From positions 7,426,322-7,490,321 of the forward strand of contig OY997655.1 of assembly GCA_963921795.1 (NCBI GenBank): a DNA stretch of 64,000 nucleotides. Direction: 5' to 3'. The notes beneath the pieces are model-generated. The model made no database searches, was not told the DNA's origin, and saw nothing but the letters and a program-made list of their open reading frames with translations. Shown here in pieces: positions 21,773 through 44,642 of this stretch. Source of the DNA: Nannobrachium achirus (lineage: Eukaryota; Chordata; Actinopteri; Myctophiformes; Myctophidae). The translations under genes and the position numbers were made by a program. Within the stretch, counting starts at the first letter, position 1, and each line of letters starts with the position of its first letter.

Positions 21773-23118
21773 AAGGTTACATATAATTGGCATTGTAATC
21801 TTTATTAATTTTAAATTAAAAACCTACATCATTACTTGAAAGGAATCTAAAGCTAACCCCTAACTATTATACAACAAAACAGTGAGCTTAGTACGTAAGT
21901 GGTTTGCCCTGAACACACACAGCACCCGTGATATAATCCCATTAGCCAGGGAGTCAGAGCCCCACTTCCTAGGGTTCAAAAGGAAACCCAGTGGAAAACT
22001 GGACACTCGCTCCCCGGATTTGGTGTTTCTTCAGACTGGCCAGATTTGAACTTTGTGTACAAGCTGGAGTGTCACTGGAATGGGTGCGGCCCGACTCGGA
22101 GACTGTGAGGTTATCTGAGGGCATACTAGCTGACCCCCTCACCTCTGTTAGAGGAACAGTGACCTACGGTGGACATACTCACCTGTTAACACCTACAGGT
22201 GCTCGAAGGGCCCTGTTTAATATGTTTCATTATCAGCAACAACACTGGACTGGACTCAAACTACGGGGAAAACTTGAATGTCTTCCCTATGCAGATCACT
22301 CTGTTTCCCATTAATTTCTCAGGAACACTGCTCTCAATGAGGACATTATCACCTTTACAGTAAAAGCCAGGTTACAGGTCCTTCCCACCAAACTCAACCT
22401 TTCCCTCTGGTTCCCCTCCACCCATGCACCTCATTGTTTGCATCACCCCACAGGGCTTGTTACAGAAACCATGTCACACATTCTGAATGGCTGCTATGCC
22501 TATAAAGGACTTTACATAGCACGCCACGACAGAATAGTTGATCTCATAACAAAGGACATATCTAAACATTTTGCACCGTCTGTGAGAATGTACAAACATT
22601 CCTGTGTCAAACCCTCCATGTTTCATCTCTGTACTGAAAATCCTGAAATCTTTGCACATCTCTCTGCCAATACACACACCAGATGTTGTTGTTGTCAATG
22701 AAGGAGACAAATCAGTTTACATTCTTGAAGTGGCCTGTACCTTTGATTCAAGTTTAGAGGAAGCCTTTATGACTAAAGTAAATACCAGCCGCTCCTACGA
22801 ACCATCACAGAGCTAGGCTATAGGTGCAGTCTATTTGTGTTCATCTTTGGCAGCCTTGGACACGTACATAGGTTGGTTGTAAGAGGCTTGGGATGCCAAA
22901 AAAAGCAGCTAAACAGCTTGCAAAATTCTGTGCAATCTCTTCTACTATCGGTAGTCGCCAAATATGGCGAAGGCGTTGTTACTTGTACCCTTGAATGGTG
23001 TGTGGTTATTGGATATTTGTCCAGGATTTGATGACTGTACATTACTTAAAGCACCTTGTAATATTTGTCTCCTTGTATCGTATCTCTTATTTATCGTGGA
23101 CATAAATAAATGATTGAA

Positions 23119-23194
<76 letters not shown>

Positions 23195-23298
23195 GTGCAT
23201 GCGTGCGTGCGTGTGTGCGTGCGTGCGTGCGTGCGCGCAAGGTGACTCTGTCTGCTCTGTACAACATGGAACCTCTCAGCTGACCACACATGCATGCG

Positions 23299-23349
<51 letters not shown>

Positions 23350-24019
23350 AGTCGCACAGTCGCACACACACACCCTGCACACACCTACCATACTGTACAC
23401 ACAAAGCCAGTGTTAACAGAAAGGGTGGAGACACATTTCCTCACACTGGAGTAGGACTGATATGCTTTTTTATGAAACCACTCTGGTTTGCTGTGGCAGT
23501 TGTATGATTTCAAATAGTTTTCAGTCATTTGCATTTTTATTTTAAAATGTATGAATGTTGTTTTGGAAGCACGATTCTCTTTGTGTGATTTATTATTCAC
23601 CTCGTGATGTATGGCTTAATGATAACATTATAAAATGTGGAACAGCCATTTGATTTGATTTAATTAAGCTCCCCCTTATGTAACTTATCTTTACTTATTG
23701 AAATAGCATTGTGTTGTTGACACAGCTAATGTTATACTGTCTATTCTCTCCACAGAGAGTTCCTTCATCTGACTGATAAAACACTTCAGGTTGGTCCAAT
23801 AAATGATTCTATCCTGAAGCCCTGTTAGTGAAGGTTGGTAGAGAATGATCTGCTTGCAGAATAAACTCTTCCTAAAAATATATAATTTTTTTCCCTTTTT
23901 TTAACAATCATATTGCACAATGCACATCAAGTAATAAAGTAAAATCACACATACAGAAAAACAAAAAAATCATATGCTGCATGATTAAGAATGCAGGATT
24001 GAAGGGAGAGACTGACCGG
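21773..24019 (+). mobile_element. LINE with restriction-like endonuclease, tandem copy 2 (empty site)
   Basis: The same unit as 17407-21772 without the LTR element. Coding homology starts near 21991 and runs to 23031. The frame is lost around 22674, where an extra ACAC sits within AATACACACACCAGATG, and a short loss occurs near 22780. At 22340 the uninterrupted AATGAGGACATTATC marks the site where the LTR element entered copy 1. The right breakpoint is inside an L1-type remnant (GACTGACCGGAA). Confidence 0.75.
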
Positions 24020-24560
24020 AACATCTTATTTCTCTAAAGACAAACCAGTTTGACCATAGTTTTGTAAACTTTTCCATTTGTAGAAGGATTGAGACAGTAA
24101 TTTTCTCCATTATGTATATGTTGTTTACTATATCTGCCCAGTCCTCCATTTTAAGAGGGTCAGAAAGTAACCAGTGTCTGGTGAAGTTTTTAGCGATTAG
24201 CAAAATGTGGAACAGGTAGGTATATTGAAATGACCGTTGTGGAAATCAGTTTTCCCAAGGATGAAGATGTCGAATCAAAATCGTATTTTCACCTTAAGTA
24301 CCTCCTCCTGTGCTTTGTGTATGAGTGTGTGTAAGAGTCTTATTACAGGGCGGTCCCAGAATATGTGCAAGTGGTTGGCGTTTTGGTTACCGCACAGTCT
24401 CCAGCAGTTTGCATCCTCCCCTGTAAAGTGTCTCTCCTGCATTGGGGTGATAAAGTATCTGATTAGACACTTCCAACCAAATTCCCTCCACAAATGGGAG
24501 TTGGTACATTTCCATTGGGAATCAAAACAACAATCCCATTCCTCCAATTTTGTTATCTCA
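24000..24560 (-). pseudogene. L1-clade LINE ORF2 C-terminal remnant
   Basis: Minus-strand translation gives LWREFGWKCLIRYFITP, then CWRLCGNQNANHLHIFWD, then downstream LIAKNFTRHWLLSDP and WADIVNNIYIMEKITVSI. This is the typical end of fish L1/Swimmer-type ORF2, with its CxxxC...H..H element. Only the C-terminus and part of the 3' end remain, and the two parts are in different frames. Confidence 0.7.
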
Positions 24561-24689
24561 AAATGACCTAACAGAGCACGTTCTCATGTGAATATGGTGT
24601 AAATACTCTCTATGAAATGAATATGAATACTGTGTAATCACTGTTCTAAATGTCATAATATTGGCAATTTTATATTGTTTACCATTTAA

Positions 24690-25303
24690 CCCTTAAGTTC
24701 TGTTCAGATTCACTACACCTTCGTTCTGTTCGGGTCATTTTGACCCGGGGGATATTTGGTTTAAAAAAAACAACACTAATATAAATTTTTACTTAACAAA
24801 TCATCATGATACATTGACTTTGACTCAATACCAAACAATTCATATGATATATATGGTAAATGTTTGCATTTCTGCTTTGCTATATCACATTAAACACTGA
24901 TCGAGCTAGGCGTTTTTACTGATTTAGCTGGAATTCATGTAAAAAAACTACTGGGCAATATTGCTCATGCTTATAGGAAACAATGAAAATCAGACAGGGG
25001 GGCTTCGGAAGGGGGGTGTTAGAAGGGGGGGGGGGCTGTGTGTCTGTGTTTTGGCACAATAATGTGCATTTCTGTGCATAATTATGTGCTTCCGGGTCAA
25101 AATGACCCGAACAGCACTTAAGGTTCAAAAAATATGAGGGGGGTGTAGCATGGGTGTAGTGCAAAAATATTTTTTTTACACGTTCATCTCAGAAGAATCT
25201 TTAAGGCCAGTGAGTTTCAGGTGGAAAAAATTTAAACTTCTACCTTTTTTTTTCAAATGAAAATGTAAAACGGGTCAAAATGACCCGAACAGAACTTAAG
25301 GGT
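24690..25303. mobile_element. TTAA-type fold-back element with GGGTCATTTTGACCC ends
   Basis: Left end CCCTTAAGTTCTGTTC with CGGGTCATTTTGACCCG; right end CGGGTCAAAATGACCCGAAC and GAACTTAAGGG. A third inner CGGGTCAAAATGACCCG lies near 25094. TTAA is at the left edge (24686-24689), and the right target is changed to TAAG. No transposase is seen. Confidence 0.75.
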
Positions 25304-25371
25304 AAGATATTCCAATATGATTGGTGTGGCATAAAAAAAAGTATTTTTTTACAGGTCAACAAATCTATCAA

Positions 25372-25415
25372 CAAGTTCACAACGTGTTGCACTTGAGCTT
25401 GTAGATCTGATATTT
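25372..25415. repeat. Palindrome copy, degraded left arm
   Basis: ACAAGTTCACAACGTGTTGC then TTGAGCTTGTAGATCTGATA. It lies about 800 bp upstream of the first GIMAP exon. The palindromes at 38058 and 60734 occupy the equivalent place upstream of the related loci. Confidence 0.75.
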
Positions 25416-25489
25416 ATTTATATAATTTGAAATATTCTGGTATCATTTTTTAACAAATGTGGATCAGGAGTATCTATGTCATAGTATAT

Positions 25490-25800
25490 TAGAGAAACAG
25501 CACATTCGAGACGCGGAGCACTCGTGGTGCGGCACGGGGCGGAGCAAGCGGTCGCCACAACAACGTACTCCAGGCGGTGCGCCGCTCTATTGTCCACGAC
25601 ACTGCGAGCGGCTACCGAAGCCCCCCTGTATCCACGAAGCCCAAACGAGTTACGAGGCCCCCCTGGGTCCACGAAGCCCCAAGCGGCGCGAAGGCCAGCG
25701 GACCTTGAGCGGGCCAGGGCGGAGCGCCGCGCGAGTTACGAAGCCGTGGTGAATGCAATCGTTATATTTATGCCCAGGCCGTAAGGCCTGGGCAAGCGCA
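25490..25800. other. GC-rich, CpG-rich stretch upstream of the GIMAP gene
   Basis: About 300 bp with many CpG (CGGCACGGGGCGGAGC, AGCGGCGCGAAGGCC) in an otherwise AT-rich area. Frames on both strands are open for 85-97 codons, as expected from composition. It is absent from the related upstream regions at 38.1 and 60.9 kb, so it is an insertion or a local CpG island. Promoter function is not shown. Confidence 0.4.
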
Positions 25801-25840
25801 CGTTAAACGCCCTGTCCAAGTGACTACAATGGAGCTAATG

Positions 25841-25870
25841 GCTAGGCTAGGCTAGGCTAGGCTAGGCTAG
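25841..25870. repeat. (GCTAG)n, six units
   Basis: A perfect pentanucleotide run, GCTAGGCTAGGCTAG and onward, next to the CpG-rich stretch. Confidence 0.95.
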
Positions 25871-26203
25871 TAAATAAAGAGTAAACACTTCCGGTCTGCG
25901 GCGAGTTCAAAGCGTGACGTAACTCTCTTATATACACTCTGGTGAATGGCAGAGCAGTGGCTGACGTCGCCATCTGGTGGTGATTAGTGTGTGGTGAACG
26001 TCAAAACGAGTGCTCCTTGACAACTTTTACTGGTTTCTTGAACATACTGTAACATCTATACTTACTATCTATACTATACTCAAGTACTGGGTTGAGTACT
26101 GTGTCCGACACTGTTTATTACATAGTCAAATATAACAGTAATGACAACAAAACAATAATAACAGCAGATTATTGTGACTTACTGTAATGTTACTGTTTTA
26201 CAG

Positions 26204-36849
<10,646 letters not shown>

Positions 36850-37488
36850 ATGAAACTTTAGGCTTGATTAAATACTTTGTTGCAGGCCGGTGTCACACGC
36901 CAAAGTAGCAGATCTACAAGCTCACACCTTGTCATGCACATTGCAGTTCTTTTCAGTGTGTACTGAAGCATTCCAATCAGTTTAATCCACTTGAGTTGTA
37001 CAGATGGAAATAGTTGTTTATGTATTAGCCTAATATTAACATATTTCTACATTGGTTGGTTTTTAAATAAGTTTAGTTTCATGTTTATCTTGCCTTTTTG
37101 ACATCCTGATTCATCTGTTGATGACTAAGAGCTTTTTTATTTTTACAAAAATGTATTTAATCATATTTCTAAAATGTTGTTGTATTGTAAATAAGTCAGC
37201 TTAACTACAGAATAAAATATAGATACATCCAGCTGATGTATCACGCTGATACATATATTTTTTAAGTCAAGTCAAGAATTCTCTTAAATATCTATTGATA
37301 AAATACAAATCCCATCCTATCAGTCGGGCTCTGTCTGAACATGTTACAATACATTTGTGAGCTTTTATTGAAGAGAAAATGTATTTAAACATTATTACAA
37401 TAATTTTGTACAAACTCAAGTTTATTCTTTTATGTTGTTTGTAGCATCCTGTTTATACACGGTTCTGTTTCATCTGCCATGAAATAAA
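36850..37488 (+). promoter_or_regulatory. Probable 3' UTR with two AATAAA signals
   Basis: AT-rich sequence with AATAAA at 37211-37216 and 37483-37488. A left-arm palindrome half copy (GTAGCAGATCTACAAGCTCA) lies at 36905-36924, so a mature transcript may carry it. Which signal is used is unknown. Confidence 0.5.
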
Positions 37489-37675
37489 TCACCATGATTA
37501 TGACAATACTGGAAATGTTTCTTTTGTTTTTGTTTTCTGAAATGTAATCTCTTTCACTAACATATGTTTACTATCTACAGATAAACATATTTGGTCAATT
37601 GACAGATGTAAATGTCATCAGGGAAACAGACACTTCTGGTACAAGGACACAAACAGTTTGAACCAAGTCAATAAT

Positions 37676-37921
37676 AATGAATAATGCATCTGCTAGATGA
37701 GTATCTTTGATTGATAGCACTGTTTTATAATGAATAGTGTATCTGCTAGATGAGTATCTTTAATATCACTGTTTTATAATGAATAGTGTATCTGCTAGAT
37801 GAGTATCTTTGATAGCACTGTTTTATAATGAATAATGTATCTGCTAGATGAGTATCTTTGATAGCACTGTTTTATAACGAACAGTGTATCTGCTAGATGA
37901 GTATCTTTGATAGAACTGTTG
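37676..37921. repeat. About 50-bp tandem repeat, five copies
   Basis: Unit TATCTGCTAGATGAGTATCT...CACTGTTTTATAATGAATAG, period 48-52 bp. It lies downstream of the GIMAP gene. Confidence 0.9.
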
Positions 37922-38057
37922 TCAAGCATAGCATGTGTTTGCTAACACTTCAGATCCAGATGTGCACAGCTGGGAGGAGCAGGAGTCAGGAGGTCAAGCC
38001 AGCAGGCTCACACCTCACTCTGTTAGCCTAATGACCAGGTTACATCTCCTAGCTGGG

Positions 38058-38092
38058 AGCGTTGTGAGCTTGTAGATCTGCTATTTTCACTA
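38058..38092. repeat. Palindrome copy, right arm only
   Basis: AGCGTTGTGAGCTTGTAGAT then CTGCTATTTTCACTA. It sits just upstream of the GIMAP promoter relic. Confidence 0.75.
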
Positions 38093-38104
38093 TATATTGA
38101 TATT

Positions 38105-38584
38105 CTTTGAACATGGAGTATCAGGAGTATCTATATGTGCTTTGACTTGAGTACTGGGGTTGATTACTGCATGTGTCCATCACTGTTTATTATAGTGTCA
38201 AATGTGTGATATAACATTAATGACAACAAAACAATAATAACTAGAAGCAGTGCTCTTCCGAGCACAGGTCTCCACCAGGCCACACAAATCGGCCTGTTAT
38301 AGCGCCACCATGAGGCTGATTTAAAAAATGTGGGGCATTAGCATCCAGGGAGTGTGTGTGCTCGTTTGGCAGCGATCGGGCCAACGGCGCCGGAGATTAG
38401 CTGGTAACAACCAGGCCACACAAATCGGCCTGTTATAGCGCCACCATGAGGCTGATTTGAAAAATGTGGGGCAGAGGTTCTGAATTGGCATCCAAGGAGT
38501 GTGTGTGCTCAGTTTGGCAGCGACCGGGCCAACGGTGGCGGAGATTAGCTGGTAACAAACTTGGAGGACGGACGGACGGACGGA

Positions 38585-38620
<36 letters not shown>

Positions 38621-38740
38621 CGGACGCACACACACACGGACAGGGGCGAAAACATACTCTCCCTCAGCCTTCGGCTGGTGGAGACAATAATAGCAGATTA
38701 TTGTGACTTACTGTAATGTTACTGTTGACATTTACACTGT
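38105..38740 (+). pseudogene. Relic of GIMAP upstream/intron region, exons missing
   Basis: 38105-38245 (GAGTATCAGGAGTATCTATA, GACTTGAGTACTGGGGTTGA, AATGACAACAAAACAATAAT) and 38683-38732 (GCAGATTATTGTGACTTACT, GTAATGTTACTGTT) match the sequence before the first coding exons at 26204 and 61040. Similarity stops just before the expected acceptor and exon. A 430-bp tandem-repeat insertion separates the halves. This is a dead copy of the locus. Confidence 0.7.
38246..38682. repeat. Duplicated 120-bp unit and (GGAC)n/(GCAC)n inside the relic
   Basis: AGGCCACACAAATCGGCCTG...GGAGATTAGCTGGTAACAA occurs twice in tandem, followed by GGACGGACGG and CGCACGCACG runs. AGTGCTCTTCCGAGCACAGG at its start resembles ATGCTCCTCGGAGCACGGG at 42171, a shared repeat family. 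Confidence 0.7.
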
Positions 38741-39082
38741 TCAACTAGAATGGAGAGAGTGTATGTATGGGAATGCAGTACCTCTTGTCAGCCAGTAGGT
38801 GTCCTACCTGACCACAGGATCTAATTAAATGTCAGAGCAGGGAGTCCACCTCCAAACCAACCACTGCAGAATGATTTACACAGAAGTTCAAAAACAGTAG
38901 TTGACATCACCTCGGCAATAGCATTGAGAAAACAAGTTTCAATTGCCAATTAATTCATTGACGGCTCAAACAAAGGGTCAAATTCTGGTTCTCCTGCTGC
39001 TGTACTGCTAAAATGTGGAACGCCCAAAGGCCTTAAGGGTTCCCCAGGCTAGCCACTGAGGGACCCCCACATATCCCTTTGG
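38741..39082. other. Intergenic, nothing recognised
   Basis: No gene or clear repeat structure seen. Confidence 0.5.
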
Positions 39083-39250
39083 CCTAGTTAGACTTCCATG
39101 TGGGAGACCTGGGTTCAAATCCTGGGTGAAACCACACAGTAATCACTTCAGTAATCAGGCAAAAAATTTTGCATGTTTTCTGCCTGCCAGTTTGCTGCCT
39201 GTTTGTTTGCTGGCTGTTTGTTTTTTTGTTTGTTTGTTTGCTGGCTGGCT
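39083..39250 (+). mobile_element. tRNA-derived SINE, copy 1
   Basis: TTTGGCCTAGTTAGACTTCC and the B box GGTTCAAATCC lead into a GTTTGCTGCCTGTTTGTTTG tail. Related copies are at 54985-55190 and 57335-57480; the 57335 copy keeps the fuller A box GGCCTAGTGGCTAAGAAG. An RNA polymerase III promoter is implied. Confidence 0.65.
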
Positions 39251-39255
39251 GTTAA

Positions 39256-39693
39256 AGGGATATTTCACTTTCAAAGAAAACCTTTGGTAATTTTATCGTC
39301 TAATCAGGCTTTTATGAACATCCTGAAAAGTTTTTAATTTGCTTGATTCAATATTTAGATATTTGATGTAAATGTTACCAGGCCCTCCAGTCCCAGGGCC
39401 TCTCCCCACCCATTGTAACTTCAAACTTCATGTTTTTTCATGTATTTTTAATAATTATTTCTTGTATTTCATTTTTTCCATTTTCCCAAATAATTATTAA
39501 AAATAAATGAAAAAAATTATAGAAAAAACACGGCCTGCTCACGTATTAGGAAGGTAGTATGAGTCAACTGAAAAAATAATGGGTGTTTTTAATGAAACAT
39601 TCATGGTTAAAATGGAGTTTGAAGTTACAATGGGTGTGTGTGTGTGTGGAGAAAAGCCCTTAAGCTGCTCCCTGTTTAAAGTGGAATATCCCT
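39256..39693. mobile_element. TTAA-flanked element with paralogous empty site
   Basis: TTAA at 39252-39255 and 39694-39697. Ends AGGGATATTTCACTTT and AAAGTGGAATATCCCT. The duplicate locus reads GGCTGTTAATTTGCC at 55155-55169 without the element, proving its limits. The interior has an inverted AATAATTATT pair. Confidence 0.9.
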
Positions 39694-39949
39694 TTAATTT
39701 GCTGGCTGGCTGCCTTAGCCAGTCTGAACTCCCAAGGAAGCAAGTCTGTAGCCTACTCCATATTCCACAAGTCTGCGTAGGCTATGATAATTGGCCTGAG
39801 TAACTATCTCTTCTCTATCTAACTTTTTTCTATCTTTTCTCATGCTTTGATTACATTGTTAGCGTTTGTTTCATTCATTGTTTAGTGTTTAAACCCCGGT
39901 GTGAGCGGGGGTTGACCGTTGACTTTGTGTTGACTGGCTGCTGTGTGTG

Positions 39950-40440
39950 CGGCGCTGCTGTCAGCGTCATGAATGAGTTTACAACTTTGACAAGGAAACA
40001 CGGCTTTAAGATCTCGCCGTGCTTCTTTTGTTCAGTTGAAGAATGCAGCAAAGCTGTTGCAAAAGCGGTGGGTGTCGCGAGTGTAGTCCGCTGCCAGGAT
40101 GAACGGTGGTGTTGTTATTTTCGTTGACGGAGGGAGAGAAGGCAAGCGCTATAGTTGCAAACGGTGTGAGGACACGTTTGTGTCTGTCGCGCTCGAGTCG
40201 CCACCCCGGCAACACAAGTATTGCTGTCAAATGTTCCACTGTCTAAAGTGATGAACTCATTGTGAAAGAGTTGTCAAGGTTTGGGAAGGTTGTGTCTGGA
40301 GTCTCTGGAGCCTCGGAAACCCAGGCATCCGTACAGATTCGTCCCGTATTTGAGACTGCAATGTTGCGTTCCAACGCAGGTTGTTCTGTATTTCCCAAAT
40401 GCTCCATAAAGGTCTGTCACTCAAACAGTGAATTTAACAA
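39950..40440 (+). pseudogene. LINE ORF1 remnant
   Basis: VSVMNEFTTLTRKHGFKISP, CSVEECSKAVAKAVGVASVV, then in other frames VEKASAIVANGV and KELSRFGKVVS. This order resembles ORF1 of a fish Tx1/L1-like LINE (family recalled from the MNEFTTLTRKHGFKISP start). It is broken by several frameshifts. The first part is duplicated at 55430-55600. Confidence 0.45.
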
Positions 40441-40518
40441 TAATGAACTGGCAGCACTCGCGGGAGGCAAGCAGGACATCCTGTGAGCGTAAACATAAAA
40501 CATCCAGTGGCTCGGGGC

Positions 40519-40552
<34 letters not shown>

Positions 40553-40953
40553 GTCCATGGATTCCACTTCAGACTGCAGTCATTTACGCGGCTGCGTTGC
40601 GGTGAGCACCGCGGACTTACCCTCTACAGGCTCGAGTGTTTCGTTATTTAATAACAACACTCTAATAGTTAACAGAAGAGATGTGTAAATTCAATAGGAG
40701 ACGATTAAAAACACAAAAAGTACGAGCGCACCAAACTCTCTGTGTGCGTCTCTGTCAGGTTGGTGGGGTGGGAGGAACCAGCAGCCACCAGCCAGGGACG
40801 TGCTGGGCCCCTGATTCAGCCCGGGAAAAAGAGTTGGAGAGGCCCTCATTGCGTGCTATAGCATCTCTATTGCGCTACTCAAAGATTTGCCATTTCAGAT
40901 CATGACAAGTGACAAGCCAGTGGGCCAATTACTGTAGGCTACATTAGTTATAT
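40441..40953. other. Non-coding, a (CTGT)n run only
   Basis: (CTGT)n at 40520-40552. Otherwise nothing recognised. Confidence 0.5.
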
Positions 40954-41181
40954 TTCGTCGTTGTCAGGTGGAAACCTTGTATGTCCAAAACCGTTTGTTT
41001 TATTTATCATTTAAAAAAATATTTAAACCAGTGAAAACAGCCGATCTACATGTGCTTGTAGATCTGCTGTTTTCACTACTTTTGTGCAACAGCCTTGTAT
41101 GATGAAGCAGGGCTTTGCTTTGCGAAAAAATGTATACATTTGAAACTTGGAGATACAAGGTTTCTGTCCGACAGTGACGAT
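40954..41181. mobile_element. TA MITE, inverted orientation
   Basis: Ends TTCGTCGTTGTCAGGTGGAA and CCGACAGTGACGA. The interior has ATGATGAAGCAGGGCTTTGC, the complement of the other copies, and a palindrome at 41031-41078 (AGTGAAAACAGCCGATCTAC / GTAGATCTGCTGTTTTCACT). Confidence 0.8.
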
Positions 41182-41404
41182 TTACTTTTTTGGCTGCCCA
41201 GCCCCCAAAATGGAACGAAGGACGACATTTTATTTTTATTTTTTTCCTAATGGCAGGCCTGGACTGGCCGGGAATGAACTGGCCGTTTGGGAGTTGTCCC
41301 GCTTTTCCCAATTGGCCAGCACGTCCCTGCCACCAGCAACCCCTCTACCAGGGGGGGTATAAAACTAGACCAGGTCACCTGGTTGTGCCAGACCCGCAAT
41401 GAAA

Positions 41405-41745
41405 ACTAGTATGGCACTGAACTAACACATGAACACACAGGATTTTATAGTCTCAGCAACAAAGCGTAGTGAGCTTGTAGATCGGCTGTTTTCACTAGTA
41501 TGGCACTGAACTAACACATGAACACACAGGATTTTATAGTCTCAGCAACAAAGCGTAGTGAGCTTGTAGATCGGCTGTTTTGACTAGTATGGCACTGAAC
41601 TAACACATGAACACACAGGATTTTATAGGCTGAGCAGCTGGAAATGTTTGTGAGCTTGTAGATGGGCTGTTTTCACTAGTATGGCTGTGGGGCAAATGTT
41701 TTGCAGCACTGAACTAACACATGAACACACAGGAATTTATAGTCT
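41405..41745. repeat. 89-bp tandem repeat built on a palindrome right arm
   Basis: Three full units and a partial fourth, each with ATGGCACTGAACTAACACAT, GAACACACAGGATTTTATAG and GTGAGCTTGTAGATCGGCTG. The palindrome arm has been caught in a satellite. Confidence 0.85.
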
Positions 41746-41778
41746 CAGCAGCTCGTCAGCCAACTCAACTCAGCTGGT

Positions 41779-42860
<1,082 letters not shown>

Positions 42861-43429
42861 ATTTCAGCTTCTGAAAGGTGGCAACCCTAGCTGTACATGA
42901 TATTAAATGACAGGACCCGAGAGTTGAAAATACATTTTAGTTAACTATGGATGGCTTAATTTGAATACACGCTGTTTGCCACAACGGAAATGTTTTGGCT
43001 GAAGAGGGGCATCTGATCAGGTCATGCCCAGAACAGCAGTCCACTTCGTCTGGGGATTGAAATGCAGCCTTTTGATTTGAAATTAGAAACCCAATTTCTA
43101 ATAAAGAGGCTCGATGGGAGGGACACCAGACCGAGAAAGGAAGCACATTGGTGATGACGTAGCTCGGGAAGGCCTGCGAGGCTACTGAGGCTGACTGGAC
43201 AATGGGTTACAATGCTGCATGCCCGTAGAGGCGTAGACTAATGCTACATAAAATAACGTCTGGTTGGTGGGACCAGGATGGGCCTGTACTAGAGTCCAAT
43301 CAGAAGGTACTCACAGACTGTGTGTCAAGGGTCACTGGAGTGCATGTTGTAAGGAGACTGCTGGATGAGGAGCCAGCAACTGATCTGATGGGGTTGCTGC
43401 GATCAGTTTGAGAAGATTGTTTTCTCAGA
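42861..43429. other. Non-coding or unidentified retroelement remnant
   Basis: One frame near 43262-43400 reads GWWDQDGPVLESNQKVLTDC and VTGVHVVRRLLDEEPATDL, which looks protein-like but is not recognised. Possibly part of the LINE whose ORF1 lies at 39950. Confidence 0.3.
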
Positions 43430-44023
43430 GAATGTGCTAACTGTCTGTGGAGGATATGGAGCTAGAAAAGAGCTCAGAGGTGGAGAGCCGTTCCCCAGAG
43501 CTGCAGCTGTATGCTGACCCAAAGGGTCCTGAGAGACAAGTGGAACTATGGCAGTGTCAGGTACATTGACATGTACTGTTCTGTGGCTGAAAAACTGGTG
43601 CACAGGTGTTGTGGTCTGGGTGTGGAGGAGGACTTGGTGCAGAGAGGGAATGTAGAGGTGACAGCATCGAATGATCTTTTGTTTATTTGTTAGGATCCCC
43701 ATTAGCTGTGCCCTAAAGCACAGCTAGTCTTCCTGGGGTCCTCATATAAAAGTTGTACATACTTTTAAAAACATACATTTGAAACAGACATACATTTAAT
43801 CAATCAACAAAATAAATGTACTGCAAGCCTATGAATTGAATGTTTGTTCTTTGGTTCTAAAATATGGGAGGAGTTAGTCTGATCAAATTGTTTAACTGAA
43901 AAATGTTTTATTGTTGTTTGTTTTTTGAAAAGTGCCTGGAGCATTTTATATTATTATTGCTGTGACATATGTGAGAATATAATACTGTATATTCTATACT
44001 ATAGCAGTATTGGAGAATAATGT

Positions 44024-44030
<7 letters not shown>

Positions 44031-44093
<63 letters not shown>
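44031..44093. repeat. (TC)n microsatellite
   Basis: Pure TC run, about 31 units, directly before the exon-like module at 44103. Confidence 0.95.
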
Positions 44094-44095
<2 letters not shown>

Positions 44096-44102
44096 CACAT
44101 CC

Positions 44103-44242
44103 ACCCAAACCACAAATGTTTCAGGAAATGAAACTTGTATCTGAGGCTGCGTGACTGCAGTTCGTCTACTAAAGCTCAATCTACAGAAAACGACCGTTGA
44201 CACCGACAGACAGACAGACAGACAGACAGAACTCATTGACAG
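44103..44242 (+). other. Exon-1-like module, copy A
   Basis: AGGAAATGAAACTTGTATCT through CAGAACTCATTGACAG, then the donor gtaaggactgaacc. Four copies share this ending (49582, 56587, 59177) and conserved downstream intron sequence (AAATCAAACATGTTACTGTA). It could be a non-coding first exon of a GIMAP-type gene. No coding exon follows this copy closely. Confidence 0.4.
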
Positions 44243-44642
44243 GTAAGGACTGAACCTGAAAATCAAACATGTTACTGTACAATAGCACTGACTGTACATT
44301 ATAGTACTGTAGTTTAAGAGGATGCTGATATGTCTTAATTTAATACAAATATAAAGTCTATTGAAGGCAGTTTGTGAAGACAAAATAATATATCAGCTGT
44401 TTCTCTGGGATGGGCATGGCAGTGTGTGCGACAGGCCTTATGAACAATATCAGTTTTCTTTGCAGGAATCTGATGAAAGGATACAGTAACTGAACACTAG
44501 ATAGAATTAGAAACTAGTCTAGTTTCCACAACACTGCAGAAAGCCTGCTGATGTGAGGTTAGAATGACAAGGCAGACATCCAGACGTGATCGAGGCACAA
44601 CCGAGAGAGCTGCCGTCTGAGTTACTTACTGATGGGTGGTGG

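Larger units (their letters stand above)
43430..44640. repeat. Segmental duplication, copy 1 right part
   Basis: Matches 55608-56990 over its length (GGAGCTAGAAAAGAGCTCAG, GTGTTGTGGTCTGGGTGTGG, TTCCACAACACTGCAGAAAG). A minus-strand LINE 3' tail sits at 43677-43760, with the fish motif GGGGATCCTAACAAA read on the minus strand. Confidence 0.8.

Noticed and set aside
25418-25784. Frames of 84-97 codons on both strands as an upstream GIMAP exon or a separate gene
   Set aside because: High GC content explains open frames in three registers; no splice sites, domain or conservation in the paralogous upstream regions.
38735-39080. Hidden GIMAP coding exon after the relic
   Set aside because: No GKSS, TPGW or PGPH motif is seen in any frame after the upstream similarity ends.
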